Below, piece after piece: positions 48,259-57,872 of a DNA stretch of 64,000 bases (the first letter of the stretch is position 1; each line of letters starts with the position of its first letter). The position numbers and the translations under genes are program-made. The stretch comes from Furfurilactobacillus milii (GTDB taxonomy: Bacteria; Bacillota; Bacilli; Lactobacillales; Lactobacillaceae): positions 73,954 to 137,953 of the forward strand of contig NZ_WEZT01000021.1 in NCBI RefSeq assembly GCF_009863985.1, in the 5' to 3' direction. A model generated the notes under the pieces. That model did no database searches and had not been told where the DNA came from. It saw nothing but the letters and a program-made list of their open reading frames with translations.

Positions 48259-48816
48259 ATGAAAATGATTGTTGGTTTAGGAAATATTGGACCACAGTAT
48301 GATCGTACGCGACATAATGTCGGTTTTATGGTAATTGACCATGTTGCGGAAGAATATGGTGTGACGTTCAAACGTGCTAAACAAGAAGCACTGATCGGTA
48401 GCACACTGATTAGTGGTGAAAAGGTCTTACTGGTTAAACCGACGACATACATGAATGATTCGGGGCGTGCAGTGCGTCCGTTAATGGATTATTACGACAT
48501 TCCGTTGGAAGATGTCATGATTGTCCATGATGATATGGACTTGCCAATTGGTAAAATTCGTTTGCGCCAAAAAGGATCCGCGGGTGGGCACAATGGTATT
48601 AAAAGCATCATTGCTTACGTTGGCACGCAAGCCTTTAAACGGGTGCGTGTCGGTATTGACCACCCAACGCGAATGAGCGTCGTTGATTACGTGCTTGGTC
48701 GCTTCACTGCTACTCAGACGATTGGCATTCGTAGTGGTATGGATGAAGCTCAGGCCGCGATTGAGAAGTGGGTCGAAGGCACAAAGTTCGACGAAGTAAT
48801 GAACGAATTTAATTAA
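48259..48816 (+). CDS. pth: Peptidyl-tRNA hydrolase
   Basis: Releases tRNA from stalled peptidyl-tRNA. 185 residues. Motifs: VGLGNIGPQYDRTRHNVGFMVID with catalytic His near residue 20, KPTTYMNDSGRAV near 60, VHDDMDLPIGKIRLRQKGSAGGHNGIKSI near 90-118. TGAGG precedes ATG 48259. Followed by mfd after 29 bp, the order of B. subtilis. Confidence 0.97.
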   Translation: MKMIVGLGNIGPQYDRTRHNVGFMVIDHVAEEYGVTFKRAKQEALIGSTLISGEKVLLVKPTTYMNDSGRAVRPLMDYYDIPLEDVMIVHDDMDLPIGKIRLRQKGSAGGHNGIKSIIAYVGTQAFKRVRVGIDHPTRMSVVDYVLGRFTATQTIGIRSGMDEAQAAIEKWVEGTKFDEVMNEFN

Positions 48817-48845
48817 ATTATCACGGACTATTAGAAAGGTTATTT

Positions 48846-51800
48846 ATGGAAATTCAGGATTTTATGCGCCGTGCACCTGAATATCAGCAAATTGTTGCCG
48901 CAACTAATATGGGCCGACAATTAGTAACTGGTATTAACGGCTCAGCGCGGACACTGTTGATGGCGACCATGTTTATGGACCAGCAACAAACACAGCTAAT
49001 GATAACCGATACGGCATTTCATGCTGGTCAATTGGTAAACGACTTACAAAATTTATTGCCTGAAAACCAAGTTTTCAATTTTCCTGCAGAAGAAATGTTG
49101 GCTACTGAAATTGCCACCAGTTCACCAGAATCGCGGGCAGAGCGTGTGCAGGCTTTGCACGCGCTACAATCTGATCAGCCGGTCATGGTAGTGACAGATT
49201 TGGCCGGATTACGGCGTTTCTTGCCGCAACCTGCTGATTTTAAGCAGGCCAGTTTGGTAATTGAAACAGGCGAAAACTATGATATGGCTAACTTGCAAAC
49301 GCAGTTACACCAAATGGGTTACGGCCACGAACAGTTAGTGGCCCGGCCTGGTGACTACGCGATTCGTGGTTCAATTATGGATATTTATCCGCTGGATGCG
49401 GATTATCCGGTACGGATTGATTTCTTTGACGCTGAAGTGGATTCTTTGCGGACGTTTGATCCGGAGAACCAACGCAGTATTGATACGATTGATAACGTGA
49501 CGGTTTTGCCGGCAACTGAATTCTTGGTCAGTGACGCGCAACTAGCTGCTGGTAAGAAAGCGCTGCAAAAGCAAGTTAACAAACAGGCCGAATCGTTGAC
49601 TGGCGAAGATAAGAAAGCTTTGTTAGCTCATTTTAGTGTATTGCTAGCTGATGATGCGACACCGAGTGCTACCCCTGAACTAGGCCTGTATGCGAACCTG
49701 TTTTATGACCAAACGGCTGGACTGATGGATTACTTGCCCAAAGATGCGGTGGTATTAGTTGATGACTATGGTCGTTTACTAGATACTGATCGACGCATTG
49801 ATGAGGACGAGGCCAACTGGATCACCGACCGTTTGCGAACTCACGAAATGTTACCTGACCAGGACCTGAGCTTAGATTTCCGAACAGTCATGCGGGAAGT
49901 TAAGCGCCCACAGATCTTCTTCTCACTGTTTCAGAAGGGGATGGGTAACGTCCGGTTTAACAAGCTGACAAATTTTGTCAGTCGTGAAATGCAAAAGTTT
50001 TTCGGTCAGTTGCCTGTATTAAAGGGTGAGGTTGAACGCTGGCAAAAACAGAAGCAGACGGTTGTCATCATGGTCAACAATGAGGACCGGATCAGTAAGG
50101 TCAATGATACGCTTCACGACTTTGGCATTTCTGCTTCGCTGGATAAGGCAACTAATTTGACGCCGGAAAGTGTTCAGGTCGTGCCTGCTACATTACAAAG
50201 TGGGTTCGAATTGCCGAGTGCTAACTTGGTGGTCATTACGGAAACCGAAATGTTTGCCAAGGTGACCCAAAAACGTGCGCGTCGGCAGACTTTGGCTAAC
50301 GCTGAGCGGTTGCGTAGCTATACGGAATTGAAGCCGGGGGACTACGTGGTTCACGTCAACCACGGAATTGGTCGTTTTGAAGGGATGCAGACCATGGAAG
50401 TGGATGGTGTGCACCAGGATTACATCACAATTGATTATCAAAACAATGCGAAGATTTTTATTCCGGTCACCCAGTTAAATCTCATTCAGAAATATGTTTC
50501 ATCTGAAGACAAAACTCCGCGCATCAATAAACTTGGCGGGACCGAGTGGGCCAAGACTAAAAGCAGTGTGGCTCGTAAGATTGAGGACATTGCGGATGAA
50601 CTGGTGGATCTTTATGCTGCTCGTGAAGCGCAAAAGGGCCATGCTTTCCCGAAGGACGATGCCTATCAAGAGGAGTTTGAAGCGGCCTTCCCTTATGTGG
50701 AAACACCAGACCAGCTTAGAAGCACGGATGAAATTAAGCATGATATGGAACGTAACAAGCCAATGGACCGTTTGTTAGTTGGGGATGTTGGCTTTGGTAA
50801 AACGGAAGTTGCACTCCGGGCTGCGTTTAAAGCCATTGAAGATGGACGTCAGGTGGCCTTTTTGGTACCAACCACCATTTTGGCTCAGCAGCATTACGAT
50901 ACCATGGTGTCACGATTTGAAGGTTTTCCGATTAAAATCGGTATTCTGTCCCGGTTTGATACGCCAAGCCAGATGCGGGCAACGTTGGCTGAGCTAAAAG
51001 CCGGTGATATTGATATCGTTGTTGGGACGCACCGTTTGCTATCAAAAGACGTGGAATTTAAGGACCTCGGTTTATTGTTAGTTGATGAAGAACAGCGTTT
51101 TGGGGTCAAACACAAGGAACGGATCAAGCAAATGCGTTCTTCAGTTGATGTCTTGACGCTGACGGCCACTCCAATCCCACGAACTCTGAATATGTCAATG
51201 ATTGGCGTGCGTGATTTGTCAGTTATCGAAACACCGCCAGCCAATCGTTATCCGATTCAAACCTATGTGATGGAAGCTAGTCCAGCTGCATTACAAGATG
51301 GCATTGCCCGTGAAATGGCTCGCGGTGGCCAAGTATTTTACCTGCATAATCGTGTTGACGACATCGAGCGGGTCGTTGAACAAATTCGTCAACTAGTGCC
51401 AGAAGCGCGGGTTGCTTATATTCACGGTAAGATGAGTGAAAACCAGTTGGAAAGTGTACTCTACGACTTCATTCGTGGTGAATACGATGTGCTTGTAACG
51501 ACGACGATTATCGAAACTGGTGTGGATATTCCCAACGTTAATACGCTGTTTGTGGAAAACGCTGACAGAATGGGTTTGTCTCAACTTTATCAGTTACGTG
51601 GTCGAATTGGTCGTAGTAACCGCGTGGCATATGCGTACTTCACTTATCAACCGAATAAGGTACTGACAGAAGAAAGTGAAAAGCGACTTGAGGCGATTCG
51701 TGATTTCACTGAATTAGGCTCTGGATTCAAGATTGCCATGCGTGATCTCTCAATTCGTGGTGCCGGTAATTTACTTGGTCAACAGCAGCACGGGTTTATT

Positions 51801-52385
51801 GACTCCGTTGGCTATGACCTGTATACGCAAATGTTGTCGCAGGCGGTCGCTAAGAAACGTGGTAAAGAAGTGAAGGTTCGTTCTGACACCGAGATTGAAC
51901 TAGGTGTCGAGGCTTACTTGCCAACGACCTACATTGAGGATCAACGTCAGAAAATTGAAATTTACAAACGAATTCGTGAATTGGAAAATGAAGACCAGTA
52001 TGTGGAAGTCGACGAAGATCTGATTGATCGGTTTGGCGATTACCCAACTGAGGTTGCCAATCTCTTAGCTATCGGTCACCTTAAGATGGTGGCTGATCAA
52101 GCCCTGATTAGTAAGATTCGGCGTGTGGACGACAATATTAACGTGACTTTGTCCAAACAAGGGTCTGTGTTGTTCAATGGTGAAGATATCTTTAAAGCGT
52201 TGGCTAGCACTAAATTACGGGCGACAGTCAGTGACGAAGATGGTAAGATGATGGTCAAACTTGTGATTCAACCGAAGATGACTGAGGCCCAGTGGTTAGC
52301 ATCTCTGTCTGCGTTTGTCAGTGCCTTGGCGGATAGGACAGAAGAATTGGCCACTACGGCATCAACGGCTGAACGAAAGGAGTAG
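48846..52385 (+). CDS. mfd: Transcription-repair coupling factor
   Basis: Removes stalled RNA polymerase and recruits UvrA. 1179 residues, full length. The N-terminal UvrB-like part has RPGDYAIRGSIMDIYPL near 165; the RNA-polymerase-interacting domain is near residues 500-560 (GDYVVHVNHGIGRFEG); the translocase has GDVGFGKTEV near 645 and VDEEQRFGVKHKE near 745; and the TRG motif region precedes the C-terminal D7 domain. 2 bp before the next gene. Confidence 0.97.
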   Translation: MEIQDFMRRAPEYQQIVAATNMGRQLVTGINGSARTLLMATMFMDQQQTQLMITDTAFHAGQLVNDLQNLLPENQVFNFPAEEMLATEIATSSPESRAERVQALHALQSDQPVMVVTDLAGLRRFLPQPADFKQASLVIETGENYDMANLQTQLHQMGYGHEQLVARPGDYAIRGSIMDIYPLDADYPVRIDFFDAEVDSLRTFDPENQRSIDTIDNVTVLPATEFLVSDAQLAAGKKALQKQVNKQAESLTGEDKKALLAHFSVLLADDATPSATPELGLYANLFYDQTAGLMDYLPKDAVVLVDDYGRLLDTDRRIDEDEANWITDRLRTHEMLPDQDLSLDFRTVMREVKRPQIFFSLFQKGMGNVRFNKLTNFVSREMQKFFGQLPVLKGEVERWQKQKQTVVIMVNNEDRISKVNDTLHDFGISASLDKATNLTPESVQVVPATLQSGFELPSANLVVITETEMFAKVTQKRARRQTLANAERLRSYTELKPGDYVVHVNHGIGRFEGMQTMEVDGVHQDYITIDYQNNAKIFIPVTQLNLIQKYVSSEDKTPRINKLGGTEWAKTKSSVARKIEDIADELVDLYAAREAQKGHAFPKDDAYQEEFEAAFPYVETPDQLRSTDEIKHDMERNKPMDRLLVGDVGFGKTEVALRAAFKAIEDGRQVAFLVPTTILAQQHYDTMVSRFEGFPIKIGILSRFDTPSQMRATLAELKAGDIDIVVGTHRLLSKDVEFKDLGLLLVDEEQRFGVKHKERIKQMRSSVDVLTLTATPIPRTLNMSMIGVRDLSVIETPPANRYPIQTYVMEASPAALQDGIAREMARGGQVFYLHNRVDDIERVVEQIRQLVPEARVAYIHGKMSENQLESVLYDFIRGEYDVLVTTTIIETGVDIPNVNTLFVENADRMGLSQLYQLRGRIGRSNRVAYAYFTYQPNKVLTEESEKRLEAIRDFTELGSGFKIAMRDLSIRGAGNLLGQQQHGFIDSVGYDLYTQMLSQAVAKKRGKEVKVRSDTEIELGVEAYLPTTYIEDQRQKIEIYKRIRELENEDQYVEVDEDLIDRFGDYPTEVANLLAIGHLKMVADQALISKIRRVDDNINVTLSKQGSVLFNGEDIFKALASTKLRATVSDEDGKMMVKLVIQPKMTEAQWLASLSAFVSALADRTEELATTASTAERKE

Positions 52386-52387
52386 CC

Positions 52388-54007
52388 ATGCGCAAACAAG
52401 CAGCCACATCGTCGCACCCTAAACGGCGTCGACAGTCACGTGGTCTGGTGAACGGCGCTTTACTGTTATCCTTTGCTACGCTGATTGCAAAGGTGTTGAG
52501 TGCGTTTTACCGGATTCCGTTGCAAAACTTGGTCGGCAATACTGGTTTTTATGTCTACCAGCAAGTGTACCCACTTTACGGAATCGCGATGACGTTTGCG
52601 TTGAGTGGGTTACCGGTATTTATCTCAAAGCTTATTGCCGAAATCGATGAGGCGGCGGTTCGTCGTCAAGTTGCCAAACGGGTTTTGATTATTTTAGCCG
52701 TCTTTAGTGGTTGTTTGTTTGGACTCCTGTTTTTCGGTGCTCCAGTAATTGCTGTTGCGATGGGTGATCGCGGGTTGATTCCGTTGATTCAAGTCGTGTC
52801 GGGGATGGCTTTATTCATGCCGGGATTGGCAGTTGGTCGTGGTTACGCGCAGGGGCTCTTTGACATGAGGCCGACAGCAATCTCTCAGGTTGTTGAACAG
52901 GTGCTGCGGGTTGCCATTATCATTCTGGTTGCCTGGTTGGCCGCTTCCCAGCACTGGATTGTGTATCGCATGGGTGCTTGGGCAATGAGTGGCGCGCTGT
53001 TTGGTGCAGTAGCGGCACTGATCATATTTGTGCCATTTTATCAACAGTTATTTGGCCAACAAGACCAAGTTGTGCTGTCAAAAGACTATGATTGGTTAGT
53101 GTTGGCGCGCAGATTATTGCGCGAGGGTGGCACGATCTGCCTGTTTGCAGCGGTTGTCCTGTTACTTCAATTGGTTGATTCATTCACGGTCAAACGTGGT
53201 TTGGTTGGCGCGGGGATGACTCAAGCTGGTGCCAAGTCACTTAAAGGTGTCTATGACCGAGCTCAGCCGTTGATTCAATTGGGACTGGTCGTGGCAACCA
53301 GCTTTTCTGCAACATTGTTGCCAACGTTAAGTGCGGCCCTTAATGGTCGACGAGAAAAAGCAGTACAAACAACGTTGACGACGCTGATCCATGTCAGTGT
53401 AGCGTTATCAGTAACGGCGACTGCGGGACTGATAGTGTTAATGCCAATGATCAACTTGGTGTTGTTTGGCAGTATGACGGGCAGTATGGCGCTTGCCATT
53501 TATTGTTTAAGTATCGTTTTCGCCAGTTTAATCAGCACGTATAATAGTATTTTGCAAAGCATGAACCAGTACCGCTTGTCATTAATGGCCTTATTGGCCG
53601 GAGTGTTGGCAAAGGCACTATTCAACTATCAGGCGGTCGTTTCGTTTGGTATCAACGGGGCCAGCTGGATGACAGTAATAAGTCTGTTTGTCATGCTGGT
53701 GGTGATCTGGCTTGGCAGTCCAGCGGAAATGCGTGAAGCATTAACAGGGGGCCGATTTGTCCGCAAGCTAGGATTAGCAACCCTGGTGATGGCCATCATC
53801 ACCGGTTTTATTGCCAATCAACTGCAACTGTCGTTAGGACCAGGCCGAATATCGGCTATTTGGGTTACTTTAGTTGGTGTGATCGTTGGTGTCATAACCT
53901 TTGTTGGCATGGCTTTGTGGACTCGGCTCTTCTCGACGCGTGAGTGGTTGACACTCCCTGGCGGCAAACGGTTATTGAAAATAATCGTGCAGTTTGAAAA
54001 TAATTAA
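52388..54007 (+). CDS. MATE/MOP-family lipid-linked oligosaccharide flippase (SpoVB/YabM/YtgP-like)
   Basis: 539 residues with about 14 membrane helices. The N-terminal FATLIAKVLSAFYRIPLQNLVGNTGFYVYQQVYPLYGIAMTF is the SpoVB/YtgP signature. Such proteins flip lipid-linked sugars, possibly lipid II. The gene lies between mfd and rqcP, exactly where B. subtilis has spoVB (yabM). A sporulation role is not expected in a lactobacillus. ATG 52388 is two bases after the mfd stop. Confidence 0.9.
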   Translation: MRKQAATSSHPKRRRQSRGLVNGALLLSFATLIAKVLSAFYRIPLQNLVGNTGFYVYQQVYPLYGIAMTFALSGLPVFISKLIAEIDEAAVRRQVAKRVLIILAVFSGCLFGLLFFGAPVIAVAMGDRGLIPLIQVVSGMALFMPGLAVGRGYAQGLFDMRPTAISQVVEQVLRVAIIILVAWLAASQHWIVYRMGAWAMSGALFGAVAALIIFVPFYQQLFGQQDQVVLSKDYDWLVLARRLLREGGTICLFAAVVLLLQLVDSFTVKRGLVGAGMTQAGAKSLKGVYDRAQPLIQLGLVVATSFSATLLPTLSAALNGRREKAVQTTLTTLIHVSVALSVTATAGLIVLMPMINLVLFGSMTGSMALAIYCLSIVFASLISTYNSILQSMNQYRLSLMALLAGVLAKALFNYQAVVSFGINGASWMTVISLFVMLVVIWLGSPAEMREALTGGRFVRKLGLATLVMAIITGFIANQLQLSLGPGRISAIWVTLVGVIVGVITFVGMALWTRLFSTREWLTLPGGKRLLKIIVQFENN

Positions 54008-54059
54008 TTCTTATGAGAGATAAAAATAAATCGAAATAAAGAAAAGTGAGGAACTAACG

Positions 54060-54335
54060 ATGCGGTTAGATAAATTTTTGAAAATTTCCCGAATCATCAA
54101 ACGACGTCCAGTGGCAAAAGAAATTGCTGATAAAGGACGAATTACAGTTAACGGTAACCAGGCCAAATCATCCAGTAACGTAAATGTTAACGATGAACTG
54201 GTTATTGCATTTGGCAATAAAACATTAACGGTAAAAGTGGAACAATTGTTGGAGACGACCAAAAAAGAGGACGCAGAAAAAATGTACAAGATTGTGTCTG
54301 AAACCTATGCTAAGGATTACCGTACTCAGGAGTAG
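54060..54335 (+). CDS. rqcP: S4-domain ribosome quality-control factor RqcP (YabO)
   Basis: 91 residues. The N-terminal S4 RNA-binding domain starts [32 protein letters not shown]. RqcP binds 50S subunits with stalled peptidyl-tRNA and aids RqcH in adding alanine tails. Position between the flippase and divIC is conserved. GTGAGGA precedes ATG 54060. Confidence 0.93.
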   Translation: MRLDKFLKISRIIKRRPVAKEIADKGRITVNGNQAKSSSNVNVNDELVIAFGNKTLTVKVEQLLETTKKEDAEKMYKIVSETYAKDYRTQE

Positions 54336-54490
54336 GGCGGCCGCTTGCATAACGAAAGTACGTTCGTATTAAGATGGAGTTAAACCCTTGATGTGTAACG
54401 GAATTGTCATTTACATTCAATTTTTCCGTTGCTATACTTTAAACAGTTGCTTAGAAAAAAGTGAATCTGTGACAAGGTGGCCAAAAAACG

Positions 54491-54874
54491 ATGGAAAACG
54501 GACAATCTGTTCATCAATTGAATAACGATTATGTTAAACGGTTACGTGAAAGCGAACGTCAACATAATCAGCAGCAACATGATTTGTCCCACCGTCGTCG
54601 GCGGCGTGCTTTAAGAATCATAGCGGTGTTTGCTGTGATTGCTGTGCTTAGTTTTTGGGCATACGAAAAAAATGTCGCTAATCTTAACCAGATTAATGCG
54701 GAAAATGCCAAGACAAGCCGGCAACTAAAAACCGCAAATGAAAAAAATGGTCAACTTAACCAGCAGGTAAAACAATTGCATAACGATACTTATCTTACGC
54801 AATTGATTCGTGATAAGTATCTTTATTCGAAGAATGGTGAGATTGTTTACAATCTACCGAAGAATTCTAAATAG
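54491..54874 (+). CDS. divIC: Septum formation initiator DivIC (FtsB-like)
   Basis: 127 residues: a basic cytoplasmic N-terminus (HRRRRRALR), one membrane helix at about 37-56 (IIAVFAVIAVLSFWAY), then an external coiled coil (about 60-98, NQINAENAKTSRQLKTANE). The C-terminal RDKYLYSKNGEIVYNLP is the conserved DivIC box. It forms the divisome complex with FtsL and DivIB. Located between rqcP and yabR as in B. subtilis. Confidence 0.93.
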   Translation: MENGQSVHQLNNDYVKRLRESERQHNQQQHDLSHRRRRRALRIIAVFAVIAVLSFWAYEKNVANLNQINAENAKTSRQLKTANEKNGQLNQQVKQLHNDTYLTQLIRDKYLYSKNGEIVYNLPKNSK

Positions 54875-54982
54875 TTATTTGTTGAATAACAGCCGCAGTG
54901 ACTTTGTCCGCGACTGTTTTATGTTACAATCATGGTAATTTTATGATATGCATCATACTAATGCAGGAGGATATATTTTTTT

Positions 54983-55501
54983 ATGGCAGTGGAAGTCGGT
55001 AACAAGGTTTCTGGCAAGGTAACAGGCATCACGAACTTTGGTGCGTTTGTTGATTTAGGTGAACACCAGAGTGGATTAGTTCATATCAGCCAGATTTCGA
55101 ATGAGTACATTAAAGATATTCATGATGTTCTGAATGTCGGCGATGAAGTAACGGTAAAGGTGTTATCGATGGAAAAGGGAAAAATTGCCCTTTCCATGAA
55201 AGCTGCTGAAGACCGTCCTGCAACGACTCAATCTCATGGTGAACATAGTCGTGGTGGGAATCATGAACATCACGAAAATCATGAAGGGCACGAGTTTCAT
55301 AATGGTGGTCACGACAATCACAGCAACAATCATGGCCGCAATGAGCACGGTAATAGTCGCGGTGGTAACCGAGGCCATCAGCCTGATAACAGTTTTGATG
55401 GCATGATGGCTAGCTTCTTAAAAGATAGTGAGCAGCGGCTTGCAACACTTAAACATAATACTGAAGGAAAGCGTGGCGGTCGTGGTGGCCGTCGTAGCTA
55501 G
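54983..55501 (+). CDS. yabR: S1-domain RNA-binding protein (YabR-like) with His/Asn/Gly-rich tail
   Basis: 172 residues. Residues 1-75 form an S1 OB-fold (VSGKVTGITNFGAFVDLGEHQSGLVHISQI). Residues about 80-130 are dominated by His, Glu, Asn and Gly, with about 18 histidines, unlike B. subtilis YabR. The end has GGRGGRR. The strong site AGGAGG precedes ATG 54983. The S1 domain suggests ribosome or mRNA binding; the His-rich stretch might bind metal. Confidence 0.88.
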   Translation: MAVEVGNKVSGKVTGITNFGAFVDLGEHQSGLVHISQISNEYIKDIHDVLNVGDEVTVKVLSMEKGKIALSMKAAEDRPATTQSHGEHSRGGNHEHHENHEGHEFHNGGHDNHSNNHGRNEHGNSRGGNRGHQPDNSFDGMMASFLKDSEQRLATLKHNTEGKRGGRGGRRS

Positions 55502-55585
55502 TAATTTAAAGCGAGATACTGGCGGCAAAAGCCATTTTGCTGATTGACGTTAAATGTCAAAATCACAGGGACTTGTTTTAATGTA

Positions 55586-55627
55586 AATGATCCCACTCCC
55601 AAATTCGGGAACGAGATCGTTTTTATT
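55586..55627 (+). terminator. Terminator after yabR
   Basis: GATC...CTCCC around AAATTC pairs with GGGA...GATC with internal mismatches, followed by T5. Confidence 0.6.
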
Positions 55628-55732
55628 ATTTAGTGAAAAAACTTGACCGGTATGTTGATTAAGTGGGAATGTTGGTTAAGCAACTGTTTACCGAATGAAA
55701 ATTTTGCTGACCGGCTTAAAAGGAGTCAATCG

Positions 55733-57118
55733 ATGGATCGAGTTTTACAGCAGTTTTTGACTGCGAATCAAACACATCATTTGTGGCAGTCAGATGATAC
55801 AGTGGTTGTTGCTGTATCAACAGGCGTAGATTCAATGACGTTACTACACCTTTTTTTGAATTTGCCAAATCAGCAACGACCTTCCTTGGTGGTTGCCCAT
55901 GTAAATCATCAACTGCGAAAGCAAAGTGATGTGGAAGAAGCCTTTTTAAGAGATTATTGCAAACAGCTTAACGTCCCGCTGGTGGTTGCCCACTGGCTGT
56001 CAAAGGATCATCCCGACACTGGTATTGAAGCAGCGGCTCGCCGTTTTCGCTACGATTTTTTTGAACAAGTGATGACAGAATATCATGCGACATTGCTGGC
56101 AACGGCACATCAGGAAGATGAAACGGCAGAAACTGGACTCATGCGGCTCATTGAAGGCCGAAGCATGACAGAACCGTTGGGGATTGCTTGGAAACGTTCG
56201 TTTGGTAAAGGCGACCTGATTCGCCCCTTACTCGGCATTAGTAAGACGTCCATCCGCGATTATGCACGTCGACAAAATCTGCAGACGTTTGAAGATGAAA
56301 CTAATACGCAACTGACAACCAAAAGAAATCGGCTTCGTCACCAGATTTTGCCACTGTTAACGAAGGAAAATCCGTCGTTCAAGCACGATTTTGCCAATAA
56401 TCTGAATGATCAAGTTGCTGTTAATACATATTTACAGCAGCAAGCCTCATTAGCACTTGTCGATATTGGTCATTCTGTTGATGCCTTATTGCGGCATCCG
56501 ATGCCAACCCTGTTGCTTTTACGCCAAGCGTTTTCGGAACGAGTAACGGATGGGATGACAGCATCAATCGAATTGACTGCTTGGCATAACGCGGTTGACG
56601 CGCTCATGTCTGCCAAGTCCGAGTTTAACGTTGACTTGGGGGCAGGTTGGCAACTGTGTCGACGGTACGATGAATTCACTTTTAAACGATATGCCAATAA
56701 TCCGCAAAAAAACGCGTCCCAGCAACAACCAGTAAGGGAAACTATGGTAACATTAAACAAATGGACGGCTGTGACAGAGACGTGTCAAGTGGGACTGTTT
56801 GATGCAAGCCAGGTAGTCACCATGAGGCCAGATTTTCTGAGCGTACATTTGCATGTTGACGCAAGTGAATTACCGTTGTTGATTCGGCAGGCTAAAGCTA
56901 CGGATCAGTTGGCATTAAAAAATGGTCAACATCAATCAGTTAGACGAGTGCTAATCAACCAAAAAGTGCCATTGGAGGACCGTCCACATCAATTAATTGT
57001 GACGACGGTTAACAATGAGCCATTATGGTTAGTTGGTCGTCGCGTAGCTGTCACAAAGTCGGATCATCAGTTAGTCGAAATTTGCGTGAGATTGAGGCAA
57101 GGAGTGGAACATGAATAA
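55733..57118 (+). CDS. tilS: tRNA(Ile)-lysidine synthetase
   Basis: Converts C34 to lysidine in the AUA-reading tRNA-Ile. P-loop VVVAVSTGVDSMTLLHL near residue 25 and AHVNHQLRKQSDVEEAFL near 55. 461 residues. ATG 55733 with AAAAGGAG upstream is the start; a longer frame from 55643 has no site. Essential gene, next to hpt and ftsH as in B. subtilis, and overlapping hpt by eight bases. Confidence 0.95.
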   Translation: MDRVLQQFLTANQTHHLWQSDDTVVVAVSTGVDSMTLLHLFLNLPNQQRPSLVVAHVNHQLRKQSDVEEAFLRDYCKQLNVPLVVAHWLSKDHPDTGIEAAARRFRYDFFEQVMTEYHATLLATAHQEDETAETGLMRLIEGRSMTEPLGIAWKRSFGKGDLIRPLLGISKTSIRDYARRQNLQTFEDETNTQLTTKRNRLRHQILPLLTKENPSFKHDFANNLNDQVAVNTYLQQQASLALVDIGHSVDALLRHPMPTLLLLRQAFSERVTDGMTASIELTAWHNAVDALMSAKSEFNVDLGAGWQLCRRYDEFTFKRYANNPQKNASQQQPVRETMVTLNKWTAVTETCQVGLFDASQVVTMRPDFLSVHLHVDASELPLLIRQAKATDQLALKNGQHQSVRRVLINQKVPLEDRPHQLIVTTVNNEPLWLVGRRVAVTKSDHQLVEICVRLRQGVEHE

Positions 57119-57656
57119 CGACATTGAAAAAACGCTCTACAGTGCGGAAGAAATTAAGGCAGCCGCACACCGATTAGGGATGCAATTGACAGAAGATTAC
57201 CGGGACAAACGGCCCATTTTGATTTCAGTTCTTAAGGGCGCTATTCTCTGGACGGTAGACGTCATGAAGGAAATGGACATTATGGCAGAAGTCGATTTCA
57301 TTGATGTGTCCAGTTATCACGGCGGTCTGGCCTCAACTGGTGAGATTCAGCTCATTCATGATTTAAGTGCGGATGTCGCAGGTCGTAACGTTATCATCAT
57401 GGAAGATATTATTGATACTGGGAGAACACTTAAGTTCTTGATCGATTTGCTAAATGAACGTCACGCTAAGGACATCAAGGTATGTACCCTGTTGGATAAA
57501 CCAGAGGGGCGCGTCGTTGAAGCAAAAGCTGACTATGTCGGTTTCCAGCTGCCAAAAGAATTTGTGGTCGGTTATGGGCTGGACTACAAAGAATTTTATC
57601 GTAATTTACCATACGTCGGTGTTCTTAAACCGGAAGTTTATGAGAACGATAATTAG
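57111..57656 (+). CDS. hpt: Hypoxanthine phosphoribosyltransferase
   Basis: Salvages hypoxanthine and guanine using PRPP. 181 residues. The PRPP motif IIMEDIIDTGRTLKFL is near residue 98, VDFIDVSSYHGG near 64, and LPKEFVVGYGLDYKEFYRNLPYVGVL near the C-terminus. Its start lies within the end of tilS, so the two are translationally coupled. Confidence 0.96.
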   Translation: MNNDIEKTLYSAEEIKAAAHRLGMQLTEDYRDKRPILISVLKGAILWTVDVMKEMDIMAEVDFIDVSSYHGGLASTGEIQLIHDLSADVAGRNVIIMEDIIDTGRTLKFLIDLLNERHAKDIKVCTLLDKPEGRVVEAKADYVGFQLPKEFVVGYGLDYKEFYRNLPYVGVLKPEVYENDN

Positions 57657-57761
57657 TAATTATACGAAATAGTGCATTAATCAAAATGACCTTGTAAATG
57701 AGGGTCAGCGAGAGTGTTCTCAAGAAACTTTAGGAAAAGCGAAAATAAGCGTTATTTTTGT

Positions 57762-57791
57762 TTGGTCAAGATAGGTCAATTGTGCTATGAT
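57762..57791 (+). promoter_or_regulatory. ftsH promoter
   Basis: TTGGTC (57762-57767), 18-bp spacer, TATGAT (57786-57791) with an extended TGC. A small hairpin AACGGG/CCCGTT lies just downstream in the leader. Confidence 0.65.
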
Positions 57792-57872
57792 ATGATTCAT
57801 CAACGGGGGTAAACCCGTTCAGTTCAGTTTTCTGGACAAAAAATACTGAATTATGCTGTCAGGAGGCACTGT

